Part shown: piece after piece, positions 50,842 through 59,513 of the stretch
Layout: the number at the start of each line of letters is the position of its first letter
Numbering within the stretch: position 1 is the stretch's first letter
NCBI GenBank assembly: GCA_964629825.1
Contig: CAZVUW010000002.1
Coordinates: 19,523 to 83,522 of the forward strand
Direction: 5' to 3'
DNA length: 64,000 nt
Source: CAZVUW01 sp964629825
GTDB taxonomy: Bacteria > Actinomycetota > Nitriliruptoria > Euzebyales > Egibacteraceae
Notes under the pieces: generated by a model
Told to the model about the DNA's origin: nothing
What the model saw: the letters and a program-made list of their open reading frames with translations, nothing else
Database searches by the model: none
Translations under genes and position numbers: made by a program

Positions 50842-50909
50842 GGCCGGTCTCCTAGGTCGTCAAGAGGGTGGCGGGACCGGACCACGGGGCCCGATCCCGC
50901 CAGTGATCG

Positions 50910-51857
50910 CTAGCGGAGCAGCAGCAGCCCGCGGCCTGCCACGATGGCAGCGCCGATCGCCGCCACCAGGGCCGCGAACGCCGCGCCCGGTGCTGCCTCG
51001 GTAGCCGTCCCACCACCACCGGCGTCGACGCGCGTCGGCACGGTCACGCCGGCCTCGTCCCGGGTGATCGTCTTCCCAAGGACCTTGGTGGTTCCGCCAG
51101 CTTCGCTGGCCACCTCGTCCTCTTGGACGTCGGTGCCGGTGTCGTCGGTGTCGTCGGTGTCGTCGGTGTCGTCGTCCTCCGGGGTGATGACCTCCTCGAG
51201 GACCTCCTCACCCGGCTCTTCACCGGGTTGCTCGGTGGGCTCGTCCGTGGGCTCGTCGGTCGGCTCGTCCGTGGGCTCGTCNNNNNNNNNNNNNNNNNNN
51301 NNNNNNNNNNNNNNNNNNNNNNNNNNNNNNNNNNNNNNNNNNNNNNNNNNNNNNNNNNNNNNNNNNNNNNNNNNNNNNNNNTCGTCGGTTGGTTCGTCGG
51401 TCGGCTCATCCGTCGGCTCGTCCGTCGGCTCCTCGGTCGGTTCATCGCCCGGATCCGGCACTCGGCAGCCGTTCTCGAGGATCTGGGACCCTGCCGGCCA
51501 GTTCATGCCGGCGTAGGTGCGCACCTCGCCGTCCTTCTCGTACTCGAACGGCGGGATGATGTCGCCCCACCCACGGTTGTTCTGGTCGTGGACGTCAGGG
51601 TTGAAGACCGGCCCGGTGTGGCTGTCGTGGCCCTGCTGGATCACCGCGGCTGCATCGACGGTGATCGCGTTGTACGGGTTCTTCGCGGAGTTGGTCCGGT
51701 GGCAGAGCGTCACCGGTGTGTGGCCGCCGGGGGCGGCCTCACTCGTCTCGGGCCATACCGTCGCCACCGCCAGGCTCGCCACCACCATGGCGAGAACGGC
51801 GACCACGGCCAGGGCGCCTCGCACGCTCATCCGCACTAACGCCTCTCGCGCGGACAT
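50910..51857 (-). CDS. surface protein with Asp-Glu-Pro-Thr repeat, interrupted by gap
   Basis: About 315 residues as written, length uncertain because of the N gap. Signal anchor ~10-40 (GALAVVAVLAMVVASLAVAT), domain with CHRTNSAKNPYNAITVDAAA and FNPDVHDQNNRGWGDIIPPF, then DEPT repeats (12-base units), then an acidic Asp/Thr stretch (DDDTDDTDDTDDTGTDVQED), a weak sorting-like VLGKTITRDEAG and a C-terminal membrane helix ending GRGLLLLR. The position next to the sortase suggests wall anchoring. Start ATG at 51857 behind GGTGGGGAC. Confidence 0.83.
   Translation of the reverse strand: MSAREALVRMSVRGALAVVAVLAMVVASLAVATVWPETSEAAPGGHTPVTLCHRTNSAKNPYNAITVDAAAVIQQGHDSHTGPVFNPDVHDQNNRGWGDIIPPFEYEKDGEVRTYAGMNWPAGSQILENGCRVPDPGDEPTEEPTDEPTDEPTDEPTDXXXXXXXXXXXXXXXXXXXXXXXXXXXXXXXXXXDEPTDEPTDEPTDEPTEQPGEEPGEEVLEEVITPEDDDTDDTDDTDDTGTDVQEDEVASEAGGTTKVLGKTITRDEAGVTVPTRVDAGGGGTATEAAPGAAFAALVAAIGAAIVAGRGLLLLR
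51282..51381. other. assembly gap (100 N) inside the repeat region
   Basis: Exactly 100 N flanked on both sides by 12-base DEPT-coding repeats, so the assembler failed to resolve the repeat number. True length of the protein is unknown. Confidence 0.98.
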
Positions 51858-52343
51858 GTCCCCACCGCCTTTCTCGCGGGTGGGCCTGGGGCGCCGCTCT
51901 CGCCGCCGACCCATCACCGGCTGGCGCCGACGCCGCCGACCGTCTCGGTGGCCCCCCACCTACACGGTCCGCACCCGCAACTACACGATGCGTCGCCGCC
52001 ACCGCCCACGCGGGGTCGAAGGTCCCGAGAACCCCCGCCAACCGGCCCTGTTCGTCCGTCTCAGCCCTTAAGAACCGGCCCAATCCTGCCGATAATGGCG
52101 CGCCGTTCGAGGCGCTCTCTCACTGGCAGGGGTCGCAGTAGGCACCTCGGGTAGTCGTCGAGGGCCCTTCGATCTCTTCGCTTGCGCACGACAGTTGTTG
52201 CTGCTTCTGGCTCGAATGCACCCCTGCACCGGCCAAGTTGGTGAACAGTTCGAATGCCCGCAAGATGCGCATACTCGACGCGCACGTTTCCCTGAAGCCG
52301 CCAGGATTCGGGCGACAGCGCCTAAGACGCTAGGCGGAGCGTC
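51858..52343. other. 486-base intergenic stretch
   Basis: No gene is seen. It lies between the leftward surface-protein start and the leftward toxin stop, contains only short frames without family features, and one hairpin adjacent to the toxin stop (52326-52343). GC content falls towards the toxin-antitoxin pair. Confidence 0.6.
52326..52343 (-). terminator. small hairpin after the toxin gene
   Basis: 6-base perfect arms (GACGCT / AGCGTC) around a 6-base loop, directly adjoining the toxin stop codon. Weak terminator candidate. Confidence 0.4.
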
Positions 52344-52778
52344 CTACTCCGTAAGATCGACCCGAGTCATCGTGGTTCGCGACATCACATAGATGAAGGG
52401 ACCATCCTCGCGCGAAAGCGCCTCGACTTTGCGCCATTGAGAAACCACAATCTCGAGTTGATCCCAGACACGGAGATGCTCGCGCGAGGCAATCACAAAC
52501 ATCTTTGCGCCATGGTTGACGACGCTGGCCTTTTCAGCCGGACGCTCCTGAATCCGCCGATCACGAGTTATAATGATCCAGCCGCGCGTTGCGACCTCTG
52601 GGATCCACACGGCGTCATCGGTGTCCGTGTCTTCGATAGGACAGGGCGGTTTATGTCGTCCCTTGAACTCCCGCCCCTTGAATCCCGGGTATGTAACATC
52701 GGTGCGGATTCTCTCGAGAGTGTGAGCCAGGCCAAGGGTGTCGGCATCGACGTAGAAGCGGACGGGCCAGGGGTTCAG
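52344..52778 (-). CDS. VapC45-type PIN-like toxin, no standard start codon
   Basis: 144 residues from a CTG at 52776-52778. Reading frame: LNPWPVRFYVDADTLGLAHT, then YPGFKGREF, IEDTDTDDAVWIPEVATRG and WIIITRDRRIQERPAEKA, ending YVMSRTTMTRVDLTE. This is a PIN-like RNase toxin (VapC45) with acidic metal residues Asp (VDAD), Asp (TDDAVW) and Asp (TRD). No ATG, GTG or TTG lies in frame between the upstream in-frame stop and the conserved RFYVDADT; CTG codons that overlap the antitoxin stop (CTGA) occur at 52778 and 52802. A start at GTG 52610 would lose half the domain. So it is either started from CTG by coupling or is inactivated. Confidence 0.75.
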   Translation of the reverse strand: MNPWPVRFYVDADTLGLAHTLERIRTDVTYPGFKGREFKGRHKPPCPIEDTDTDDAVWIPEVATRGWIIITRDRRIQERPAEKASVVNHGAKMFVIASREHLRVWDQLEIVVSQWRKVEALSREDGPFIYVMSRTTMTRVDLTE

Positions 52779-52819
52779 CGCAGGTCCACCACTTCCGCTC
52801 AGCGCAGGTCCACCACTTC
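52775..52819. repeat. 24-base tandem duplication at the antitoxin-toxin junction
   Basis: TCAGCGCAGGTCCACCACTTC occurs at 52775-52795 and 52799-52819 (24-base period). On the minus strand each copy encodes VVDLR and a TGA stop in the antitoxin frame. In the toxin frame the duplication keeps the reading open and gives repeated GGPAL. Confidence 0.85.
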
Positions 52820-53485
52820 GGCTACGCGCTCATACGCCAGAGCGTCCATGAGAGCTTCTTCCTCCAACCCAAACCAGCCCATGACGTCTTCACGTGTCTC
52901 ACCAGCTACAACCAGCTCCGCGAGAACGTCGGTGCGAATTCCTCTTACGGTGGCGGCGCCAAATGACCGATTAGGATCGACAACGACTTGACTGTCGCGC
53001 CCATCAGGGTAAAGCCTCAGAGCTGGTTGGTCGCCAGAGTCTGCGAAGTCAACGTTCACCCTGAACAAGTCGAAAGTCGGCGTGAATGACAACTGGCCAT
53101 CGCTAACACGTTCAACGAAGCGAAGACTTCGCGGCAGTCCAACCTGCTGCTGGACTTCCATGACTAGATCACCAGCAGCAATAAAGGGCCGCAAGTTCGC
53201 GAGGGGATACAAGAGGTTGAACTGGGACCGGAGCTTAGCCACGGCCGGTCGAAGTCGCTGCAGCGACACATGCCCTCGATATTCACGAAGACACGCAGCC
53301 TCGACAAACTCGCCCCACGTTACAATATCTGAACCGGTAGGCTCTGGACGGATAACAGGGGCATAGAATACACCTTTGCGCCAAGCCCCGTCGAGCCAGT
53401 AGCGCAGTTTGGGGGCGGCGATCTGCAAAATGTGGGCAGCCTCTCGGAGAGTGTAAAGTTCGCGAAACAGGATCGCATCCTCCAT
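52799..53485 (-). CDS. DUF433-type antitoxin
   Basis: 228 residues. N-terminal MerR-like HTH (LYTLREAAHILQIAAPKLRY), central region, and C-terminal DUF433-like domain with VVDPNRSFGAATVRGIRTDV, AELVVAGETREDVMGWFGLE. Usual partner of VapC45-type toxins: it neutralises the toxin and represses the operon. ATG at 53485 with GGGG before it; M at 53512 is less likely. GC content near 55%, lower than the genome, suggests acquisition. Confidence 0.85.
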   Translation of the reverse strand: MEDAILFRELYTLREAAHILQIAAPKLRYWLDGAWRKGVFYAPVIRPEPTGSDIVTWGEFVEAACLREYRGHVSLQRLRPAVAKLRSQFNLLYPLANLRPFIAAGDLVMEVQQQVGLPRSLRFVERVSDGQLSFTPTFDLFRVNVDFADSGDQPALRLYPDGRDSQVVVDPNRSFGAATVRGIRTDVLAELVVAGETREDVMGWFGLEEEALMDALAYERVAEVVDLR

Positions 53486-53675
53486 TGACTGGTCCCCTTT
53501 CCAACACACCACATCGTAAGGCTACCCTGCGACCGAGCCCCACTTCCAGGGCATGTCACCGCCAATGGTCAGGCGCCATGGCCAACGCGTACGACCTATC
53601 GGGCGAAGGATCGGCCCATGCCAGCCTGTCCCTTGAGCAGCAGGGTCCCCTTGTCTGGATTGAGGCAGAAGTCGT

Positions 53676-53699
53676 GAGGGCTCGAAGTCCCGAGCCCTC
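53676..53699 (-). terminator. hairpin downstream of tRNA-Thr
   Basis: Perfect 9-base arms (GAGGGCTCG / CGAGCCCTC) around a 6-base loop, starting about 57 bases downstream of the tRNA 3-prime end. Probably ends the tRNA transcript. Confidence 0.5.
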
Positions 53700-53755
53700 C
53701 TACTCCGAGACGCAGCGGCCTACGGATCGGGTGCCGAGGGGGGGCCAATGCTGAG

Positions 53756-53831
53756 TGGAGCCGGGACGGGGAATCGAACCCCGGACCTATTCATTACGAG
53801 TGAATCGCTCTGCCGACTGAGCTATCCCGGC
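53756..53831 (-). tRNA. tRNA-Thr (anticodon CGT)
   Basis: 76 bases including encoded CCA. Acceptor GCCGGGA/TCCCGGC, D-arm AGCTCAGTCGGCAGAGC, anticodon loop CTCGTAA in a TTCA/TGAA stem, T-loop GGTTCGATTCC. Anticodon CGT reads ACG. Flanked by the toxin-antitoxin pair; no attachment-site duplicate of its 3-prime end is visible in the window. Confidence 0.96.
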
Positions 53832-53914
53832 GTGCGGACGCCTGGCGGGCCAGGCGGCGCGGCGCAAGGGTAGCAGCGGATCGGCCCGAGCGCCCAACGC
53901 CGGGCGGACTTCGG

Positions 53915-55525
53915 CTAGGCCCTGAGCAGGCCGGCCAGCGGGGCCGTCAGGCGGGTCAGGGCGGCCGCGTCGCCGCGCCGCCCGACGCCCATCACCACGC
54001 GGTCCGGGCGCACCACTGCGAGGTCGGCGCCAGCGGAGGCGAACCACCGGGCCAGGCGGCCGTCGACATCGCCGACCTCGAGCGCCCGCTCGAGCCCAGC
54101 AGCCGAGCGAGCCGAGCCAGAATCCCCAGTCCGCCGGACAGGCGCACCCCGCGGAGGGCGGTCGAGCACCGCGATGCGGCGGGCACCCAGTGCCTGCCAG
54201 AACCGCCGAACCTCCTCCGGCGCGCCCACCAGCGGATCCGCCCCCAACCCCACCAGCGCGAAGCCCGGCCCGAGCACCTCATCGCTGCGCACCACCTCGC
54301 CCGCGCCGACGATCACCGGCGCCTGCGGGAAGGGCCGCCCAGCGCCGCCGCCCAAGACGGCGTGGCGCTTCACGAGCGGACCGCGCGGCAGCGGCGGCAG
54401 CTCCAGGCCCTCCAGCAAGCGCCGCAACGGTCGCGACGCCGAGAGCGCCGACGCCGCCACGAACCGCGCTCCGTCCCACCCCGGCCCACTCCCCGTCACC
54501 ACCCGACCCAGCGCAGCAGTGCGCCAGATCACACCGCTGACCTGCCGACGCCGCTCCGCCTGGTAGGTGTCCAGCAGCGCTTCCGCGCCGCCCACCCGGG
54601 ATGCCAGCGCCAGCTTCCACGCCAGGTTCACCGCGTCCCGAATCCCCGAGCACAGCCCCTGCCCCAGGAACGGCGGCATCAGGTGCGCCGCGTCCCCCAG
54701 CAGGAAGACCCGACCGGACCGCCAGCGCCGCGCCACCAGGGCGTGAAACGTGTAGGCGGCCGTGCGCTCGATCTCGACCGCTGCCGGATCGACCCCCACT
54801 TCGCGGATCAGCCCGGTGACGTCGGCCGACACCGACCCTGCGTCCTCGCCCGCCAGGACCATGAACTCGAACCGGTGCCGACCCCGCCCCACGGGCACGG
54901 ACGTCGCAGGCCGCGGACCGCCGCAGCGCTGCTGCGGCACCGCCAGCTCGAACGGCACGTCGTCGACCAGCAGATCGACAACCAGCCAGGTCTGCTCGAA
55001 GCCGAGGCTCCGCCACCCGACGCCCAACGACCGCCGCACCGTGCTGGACGCCCCGTCGCAGCCCAGCACGAACGATGCCGCCAGCTCCGCGACGCCGTCC
55101 GCGCCACGCACCACGACACCAGCGGGCAACGCCCGCACCGCCGTCACCTCCGCACCCTGCCGCAGCTCCACCAGCGGCTCCGCCCGGACCGCGGCCCGCA
55201 GCACCGCCCCGAGGTCCGGCTGGTGCAGCAGGACAGACCTGGGATGACCAAGCGGCTCGCCCACGCGCGGGAACCGGTGCAGCCGGCGACCGGAAGCGCT
55301 GCGCAGCTCGTAGTCGTACACCGGTGTGCTCAGCGCCCGGACCACCCGGTCAAGGCCCAGCCGCTGCAGCACCCGCAGCGCCTCATCGTCCAGGTGGACC
55401 GCGCGCGGCTCCGTCGCCGCAGCCGTCGAGCGCTCCAGGACGACCACCCGCAACCCCTCGGCGGCGAGCAGCAGCGCCGTCACCAGCCCAACCGGGCCGG
55501 CGCCGACGACCACGACCGGGTTCAA
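53915..55525 (-). CDS. FAD-dependent aromatic monooxygenase (MhpA-like)
   Basis: 536 residues. FAD motif VVVVGAGPVGLVTALLLAAE, DG motif FVLGCDGASSTVRRSLGV, and GD motif FLLGDAAHLMPPFLGQGLCS are those of class A flavoprotein hydroxylases such as MhpA or PheA. C-terminal thioredoxin-like domain (about 400-536) is common in the class. TTG start at 55525 overlaps the GDT1 stop as TTGA. Would hydroxylate a phenol-type or polyketide substrate using NAD(P)H. Confidence 0.9.
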   Translation of the reverse strand: MNPVVVVGAGPVGLVTALLLAAEGLRVVVLERSTAAATEPRAVHLDDEALRVLQRLGLDRVVRALSTPVYDYELRSASGRRLHRFPRVGEPLGHPRSVLLHQPDLGAVLRAAVRAEPLVELRQGAEVTAVRALPAGVVVRGADGVAELAASFVLGCDGASSTVRRSLGVGWRSLGFEQTWLVVDLLVDDVPFELAVPQQRCGGPRPATSVPVGRGRHRFEFMVLAGEDAGSVSADVTGLIREVGVDPAAVEIERTAAYTFHALVARRWRSGRVFLLGDAAHLMPPFLGQGLCSGIRDAVNLAWKLALASRVGGAEALLDTYQAERRRQVSGVIWRTAALGRVVTGSGPGWDGARFVAASALSASRPLRRLLEGLELPPLPRGPLVKRHAVLGGGAGRPFPQAPVIVGAGEVVRSDEVLGPGFALVGLGADPLVGAPEEVRRFWQALGARRIAVLDRPPRGAPVRRTGDSGSARSAAGLERALEVGDVDGRLARWFASAGADLAVVRPDRVVMGVGRRGDAAALTRLTAPLAGLLRA

Positions 55526-56106
55526 AGCGCTGCGAGGGCTTCGATCAGGAACACGACCCCGAAGATCGCAAACAGCACGCCGGACACAAGCCCCAACGTG
55601 CGCTCGGACACCCGCCCGCGCAGACCACGCCCGAGCAGAGCACCCACCAGCCCGGCCGCGATAAAGCCGCCGAGCGCGCCTGCCCAGGTCGCCACCAGCC
55701 CCTGCTGGGCGGCCAGGGCCGCCGTCGCGATCATCGTCTTGTCGCCCATCTCGGCGACGAACAGCGCCGTGGCGACCGTCAGCACGACGGACCTGGTGCC
55801 GGGCTCGGGCCTCGCCTCCGCCAGGTCCTCCTCGTCATCACCACCCAGCGCCTCGCGCAGCGAGAGCACTCCGAAGATCAGGAACAGGGCGCCCGCGAAC
55901 GCCGCAAGGACAGGCCCTTGCAGCACCGCCCCCAGCGCCCCACCCGCCGCCACCGACAGCGTCGTTGTGATGGTCGCCGCCAGCACCAGGCCGGCGGCCG
56001 TCCGCCGGAACCCGTAGCGCGCGGCGAGCGCCAGGGCGAGCAGCTGGCTCTTGTCCCCGACCTCCGCGACGAACACAAGGCCGAAGGCCAGCAGGGTGGC
56101 TGCCAC
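55522..56106 (-). CDS. GDT1/TMEM165 family membrane protein
   Basis: 194 residues with two UPF0016 repeats, VFVAEVGDKSQLLALALAAR (about residues 10-29) and ALFVAEMGDKTMIATAALAA (about 113-132), each with the E-x-G-D-K-[ST] signature. These families transport Mn2+, Ca2+ or protons. Linker is acidic (GGDDEEDLAEARPEPGTR). The next gene, holB, ends 8 bases upstream. Confidence 0.94.
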   Translation of the reverse strand: MAATLLAFGLVFVAEVGDKSQLLALALAARYGFRRTAAGLVLAATITTTLSVAAGGALGAVLQGPVLAAFAGALFLIFGVLSLREALGGDDEEDLAEARPEPGTRSVVLTVATALFVAEMGDKTMIATAALAAQQGLVATWAGALGGFIAAGLVGALLGRGLRGRVSERTLGLVSGVLFAIFGVVFLIEALAAL

Positions 56107-56113
56107 GCGCGCG

Positions 56114-57277
56114 TCAGCCGGAGCGCGTCAGCGCTAGCGCCGACAGCTCCATGAAGCAGGCCTCGAGGGCGAGGCCCTGCTGGACGTTGAGCTCCAGCGA
56201 CTCGCGCGTCTCAAGGATCACGTCGATCGCCCGGAGGATCCGCGCAGGGTCGAACGCCGCGGCGTCCGCGCGCAGCTCGTCGGCGGCGTCGCAGTGCAGG
56301 GCGTGCGCCGGATCCCCGCCGGCGCCGACCAGCAGCACGTCGCGGCACCACGAGACGATGTCGTCTAGCGCCGCCTGCGCGACCGCGGTCTTGACCTCCC
56401 GCTCGCGGCGATGACCGCGCTCGGCCAGCTGCTTGGCGACCGCCTGCGGCACCGAGTCGCCGTAGCGCTCCGACAGGTCCTGCAGCTCGGCGGCGACCTC
56501 GTCCTTGATCACCGCGGTGGCGCGCTTGACCTCCTCGGCGATGTCATGCGCGGCGAGCAGCGAGAAGCCGGGCCCGTGCCGCCGCAGCGACCCGAGGATC
56601 GCCCGGTGCCGGCGCAGGTCCTCGATGGCGTGCGGCCGCGCCAGCCGCCGCAGCACCGCCGGCGCACCGCTGGCGACACGGACGGCCAGCGGGATGTCGA
56701 CGGCTGGGATGCCGAGGCGCTCGGCCTCGGCGCGGAGCTCCTCAACCGGCCAGGGGGCGAACTGCAGCAGCCGGCAGCGCGAGAGGATCGTGTCGGGCAG
56801 CTCGTCGGGGTCGGCGATGTCGAGCACCCACAGCGTCCGCTCCGGCGGCTCCTCGAGCCCCTTCAGGAACGTGTTGGCGGCGACCTCGTTCATCCGGTCC
56901 GCGTCGATGACGCGCAGGACCTTCCAGCTGCCCTCCAACGCCGACATCGACGCCGCGCGCAGCCACTGGTTCTGCACGTCGTCCTTGCGGTGCATCGAGC
57001 CGACCGGCGCGAACTCCTGATACGACGAGAACGTCCCGCGCCGGCAGCGGCTGCACACCGAGCAGCGGCCGCAGGGCTCGCCGGGGCCGTCCGGAGTGGG
57101 GCAGTTGAGCGCCGCGGCGAGCGCGCGCGCCGCCTGCTCCTGACCGACCCCCGGCGGCCCGATGAACGCCCAGGCGTGCCCGGGCTCACCGCGAGAGCAG
57201 GAGCCGCGCAGGACCTCGGCCGCCCGCTGCTGCCCCGGCAGATCCCACACGCTGCCGGCCTCCGCTGAAGCGCTCAT
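56114..57277 (-). CDS. holB: DNA polymerase III subunit delta prime
   Basis: 387 residues, clamp-loader subunit. P-loop-like FIGPPGVGQEQAARALAAAL has Gln in place of Lys, consistent with an ATP-inactive delta prime. Zinc-binding Cys set CGRCSVCSRCRRGTF, then VLRVIDADRMNEVAANTFLK and LEEPPERTLWVLDIADPDEL and SRCRLLQFAP are typical. C-terminal helical domain for clamp-loader assembly. ATG at 57277, 3 bases after the thymidylate kinase fusion gene stop, as in many bacteria where tmk precedes holB. Confidence 0.94.
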   Translation of the reverse strand: MSASAEAGSVWDLPGQQRAAEVLRGSCSRGEPGHAWAFIGPPGVGQEQAARALAAALNCPTPDGPGEPCGRCSVCSRCRRGTFSSYQEFAPVGSMHRKDDVQNQWLRAASMSALEGSWKVLRVIDADRMNEVAANTFLKGLEEPPERTLWVLDIADPDELPDTILSRCRLLQFAPWPVEELRAEAERLGIPAVDIPLAVRVASGAPAVLRRLARPHAIEDLRRHRAILGSLRRHGPGFSLLAAHDIAEEVKRATAVIKDEVAAELQDLSERYGDSVPQAVAKQLAERGHRREREVKTAVAQAALDDIVSWCRDVLLVGAGGDPAHALHCDAADELRADAAAFDPARILRAIDVILETRESLELNVQQGLALEACFMELSALALTRSG

Positions 57278-57280
57278 GGC

Positions 57281-59482
57281 CTAGCCCGCCGCCTCGGGCG
57301 CCCGGCGCCGATCGCGACGCCGCCGCCCCGTCTGCTGCTGCTGCTGCTTGGACTCGCCAGTCGAGTCGGGATGCGGGATCCAGGCCAGCAAAGCCGAGCG
57401 CACCTGGCGGGCGACCGTCTCGGGGTCCGCGCTGGCGTCGACTATGCAGAAGCGCCGCTTGTCGCGCTTGGCGATCTCGAGGAAGCCCGCGGCAACCGCC
57501 CGGTGGAAGTCGAGGCTCTCGCGCTCGAGTCGGTCGGCGTCGCCCTCCTGCCAGCCCGAACCAGCGGCGTCCGCCGGCCGAAGCCTTCGCCCGGCGCGTG
57601 CGGTCCGCGACTGCACGCGCCGCAGCCCCTCCTCCGGATCCAGGTACAGCAGCACGACCGCGTCGGGCAGCACGCCGCCGATCGCCCAGCGGTTGATCTG
57701 GTACACGTCGGCCTCGCCGAGGCCGCGCGCGAAGCCCTGATACGCCAGCGAGCTGTCGATGAAGCGATCGCAGAGGACGATCTTGCCGGCCTCGAGCGCC
57801 GGGAGGATCGTCTTCTCGACGTGCTCGGCGCGGGCCGCCGCGTACAGCAGCGCCTCGGTCCGCGGCGACATGCCCGCCCCGTTGGGGTCGAGGAGCACCC
57901 CGCGGATGCGCTCGGCCACCGGCGGACCGCCGGGCTCGCGCGTGACGACGACGTCGTGCCCCTCGGATCGCAGCAGCTCGGCCAGCGCCTCGACCTGGGT
58001 GGACTTGCCCGCACCCTCGACGCCCTCGAAGGAGATGAACACGCCCGAGTCCGTCGCGGCCTCGCGCTGCGGCAGCTGGATGGCGGGCGCCTGAGCCTCG
58101 GCGAAGCCGCGGTAGATGCCACGGCCGGACAGGACCGCGGACAGCAGGGCGACCAGCCCACCGAACAGGATCATCAGGCGCACGCCCGACATCTGGACGT
58201 CGAGGTTGCCGACGATCAGCTCCCCGGTGCCGATCAGACCGGCGAGGAAGGGCGCGAGGCCCAGCGCGGCGAACATCGCGATCCGCGTGCTCGTGTAGAA
58301 GGCCGCGAAGGTGCGCGCCCGCACCTCGTCCTCGGTGTACTCGTGCAGCAGCGTGTAGCCGGTGACGAAGCTGAGCCCGGCCGCGACCCCCAGCGCGAAG
58401 CCCACCACCAGCGTGACCGTGAGGTTGGGCAGGGTCGCGACCAGCGCCGCGATGCCGCCGGCCGCCCCCAGCGCGATCGGGAAGACCTTCTCCTTGTGGA
58501 AGCGCCGGACCAGCGGCGCCACCGAGATGATGCCCACGACCAGCCCGACGCCGACGAACGCCATCAGCGTGAACCAGTCGGTGTCGGCGCCGCCGAGCGA
58601 GGTGCCCACGAACGCCGGGCCGAGGCTGATCACAACGCCCGCCCCGAAGAACACCCCGACGACGCCGAGGATCAGCGAGCGCACCACCGGCAGGTCGCGG
58701 ATGAACCGCAGGCCCTCCTTGACCTCCTCGACGAAGCCGGGGCTGTCCTCCTGCGGGGTCGCCCTGCGCCCGTGCTGCGGCATCCGGATGCGCGAGATCA
58801 GGGCCGCCGAGACCAGGAACATGCCGGCGTTCAGCAGCAGCGCCATGACGGTCGGGTCCGCGCCGGTCAGGCCCAGCGCACGCACCAGGGCCGCGACCCC
58901 GATCATCGCGGTTGCCAGCAGCGCGCCGATCGGCAGCGTCCCGTAGCTGACCAGCAGGTTCAGCTGGTTGGCCTGGGTCAGGTGGTCGCGGCGGACCAGC
59001 ACCGGCAGCGACGCGTCCTTGGCGGACAGGAACAGCAGCGAGAAGCACTCGACGACGAAGGTCAGGGCGAACAGGCCCACCAGGTCCGAAGAGAACGCGA
59101 TCGCGATGAACAGCACGCCGCGCACCAGGCTGGTGACCACCATCAGGCGCTTGCGGTCGTAGCGGTCGGCGAGCACCCCCGCGACCGGGCCGACCAGCAG
59201 GCTCGGCAGCAGGCGCGCCATCATGATCCCGCCGAGGGCGAACAGCGCTACGCGCGAGCCGCGCTGGCTCAGCTGGGTGACGAGCACCTGGAGTGCGACC
59301 AGCCCGGTCCAGTCGCCCAGGCCCGCGGCGAAGGCGGAGATGAACCACAGGCGGTAGTTGCGGCTGCGCAGAAGCGCTCCGTAGGCGCCCCACCGGCTGG
59401 TGGGACCGCTGCTCAGCAGCGAGCTGACCGCCTCGTCGTCGGCGACGGGCGAGCGCGCGCGGCCGTCGGGATCCGGTGCCAT
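57281..59482 (-). CDS. tmk: MFS transporter fused to thymidylate kinase
   Basis: 733 residues. Residues 1-~425: MFS domain of about 12 helices (LPSLLVGPVAGVLADRYDRK, YTLLHEYTEDEVRARTFAAF). Residues ~478-690: dTMP kinase with P-loop SFEGVEGAGKSTQ (Lys493), DRFIDSSLAYQGFARG and LYLDPEEGLRRVQSR; C-terminal tail Gln- and Arg-rich. The kinase converts dTMP to dTDP in DNA precursor synthesis; the membrane part's job is unknown. The same fusion is known from other actinobacteria. Followed directly by holB. Confidence 0.93.
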   Translation of the reverse strand: MAPDPDGRARSPVADDEAVSSLLSSGPTSRWGAYGALLRSRNYRLWFISAFAAGLGDWTGLVALQVLVTQLSQRGSRVALFALGGIMMARLLPSLLVGPVAGVLADRYDRKRLMVVTSLVRGVLFIAIAFSSDLVGLFALTFVVECFSLLFLSAKDASLPVLVRRDHLTQANQLNLLVSYGTLPIGALLATAMIGVAALVRALGLTGADPTVMALLLNAGMFLVSAALISRIRMPQHGRRATPQEDSPGFVEEVKEGLRFIRDLPVVRSLILGVVGVFFGAGVVISLGPAFVGTSLGGADTDWFTLMAFVGVGLVVGIISVAPLVRRFHKEKVFPIALGAAGGIAALVATLPNLTVTLVVGFALGVAAGLSFVTGYTLLHEYTEDEVRARTFAAFYTSTRIAMFAALGLAPFLAGLIGTGELIVGNLDVQMSGVRLMILFGGLVALLSAVLSGRGIYRGFAEAQAPAIQLPQREAATDSGVFISFEGVEGAGKSTQVEALAELLRSEGHDVVVTREPGGPPVAERIRGVLLDPNGAGMSPRTEALLYAAARAEHVEKTILPALEAGKIVLCDRFIDSSLAYQGFARGLGEADVYQINRWAIGGVLPDAVVLLYLDPEEGLRRVQSRTARAGRRLRPADAAGSGWQEGDADRLERESLDFHRAVAAGFLEIAKRDKRRFCIVDASADPETVARQVRSALLAWIPHPDSTGESKQQQQQTGRRRRDRRRAPEAAG

Positions 59483-59513
59483 CAGGTCACCCTATCCCAC
59501 GGCCTCGACCCGG

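Noticed and set aside
51240..51450. CRISPR array suggested by periodic sequence around the second gap
   Set aside because: The period is 12 bases without spacers, and it encodes DEPT in frame.
53485..53754. 89-codon plus-strand frame between antitoxin and tRNA
   Set aside because: No family features, and the region holds the antitoxin promoter and the tRNA terminator hairpin.
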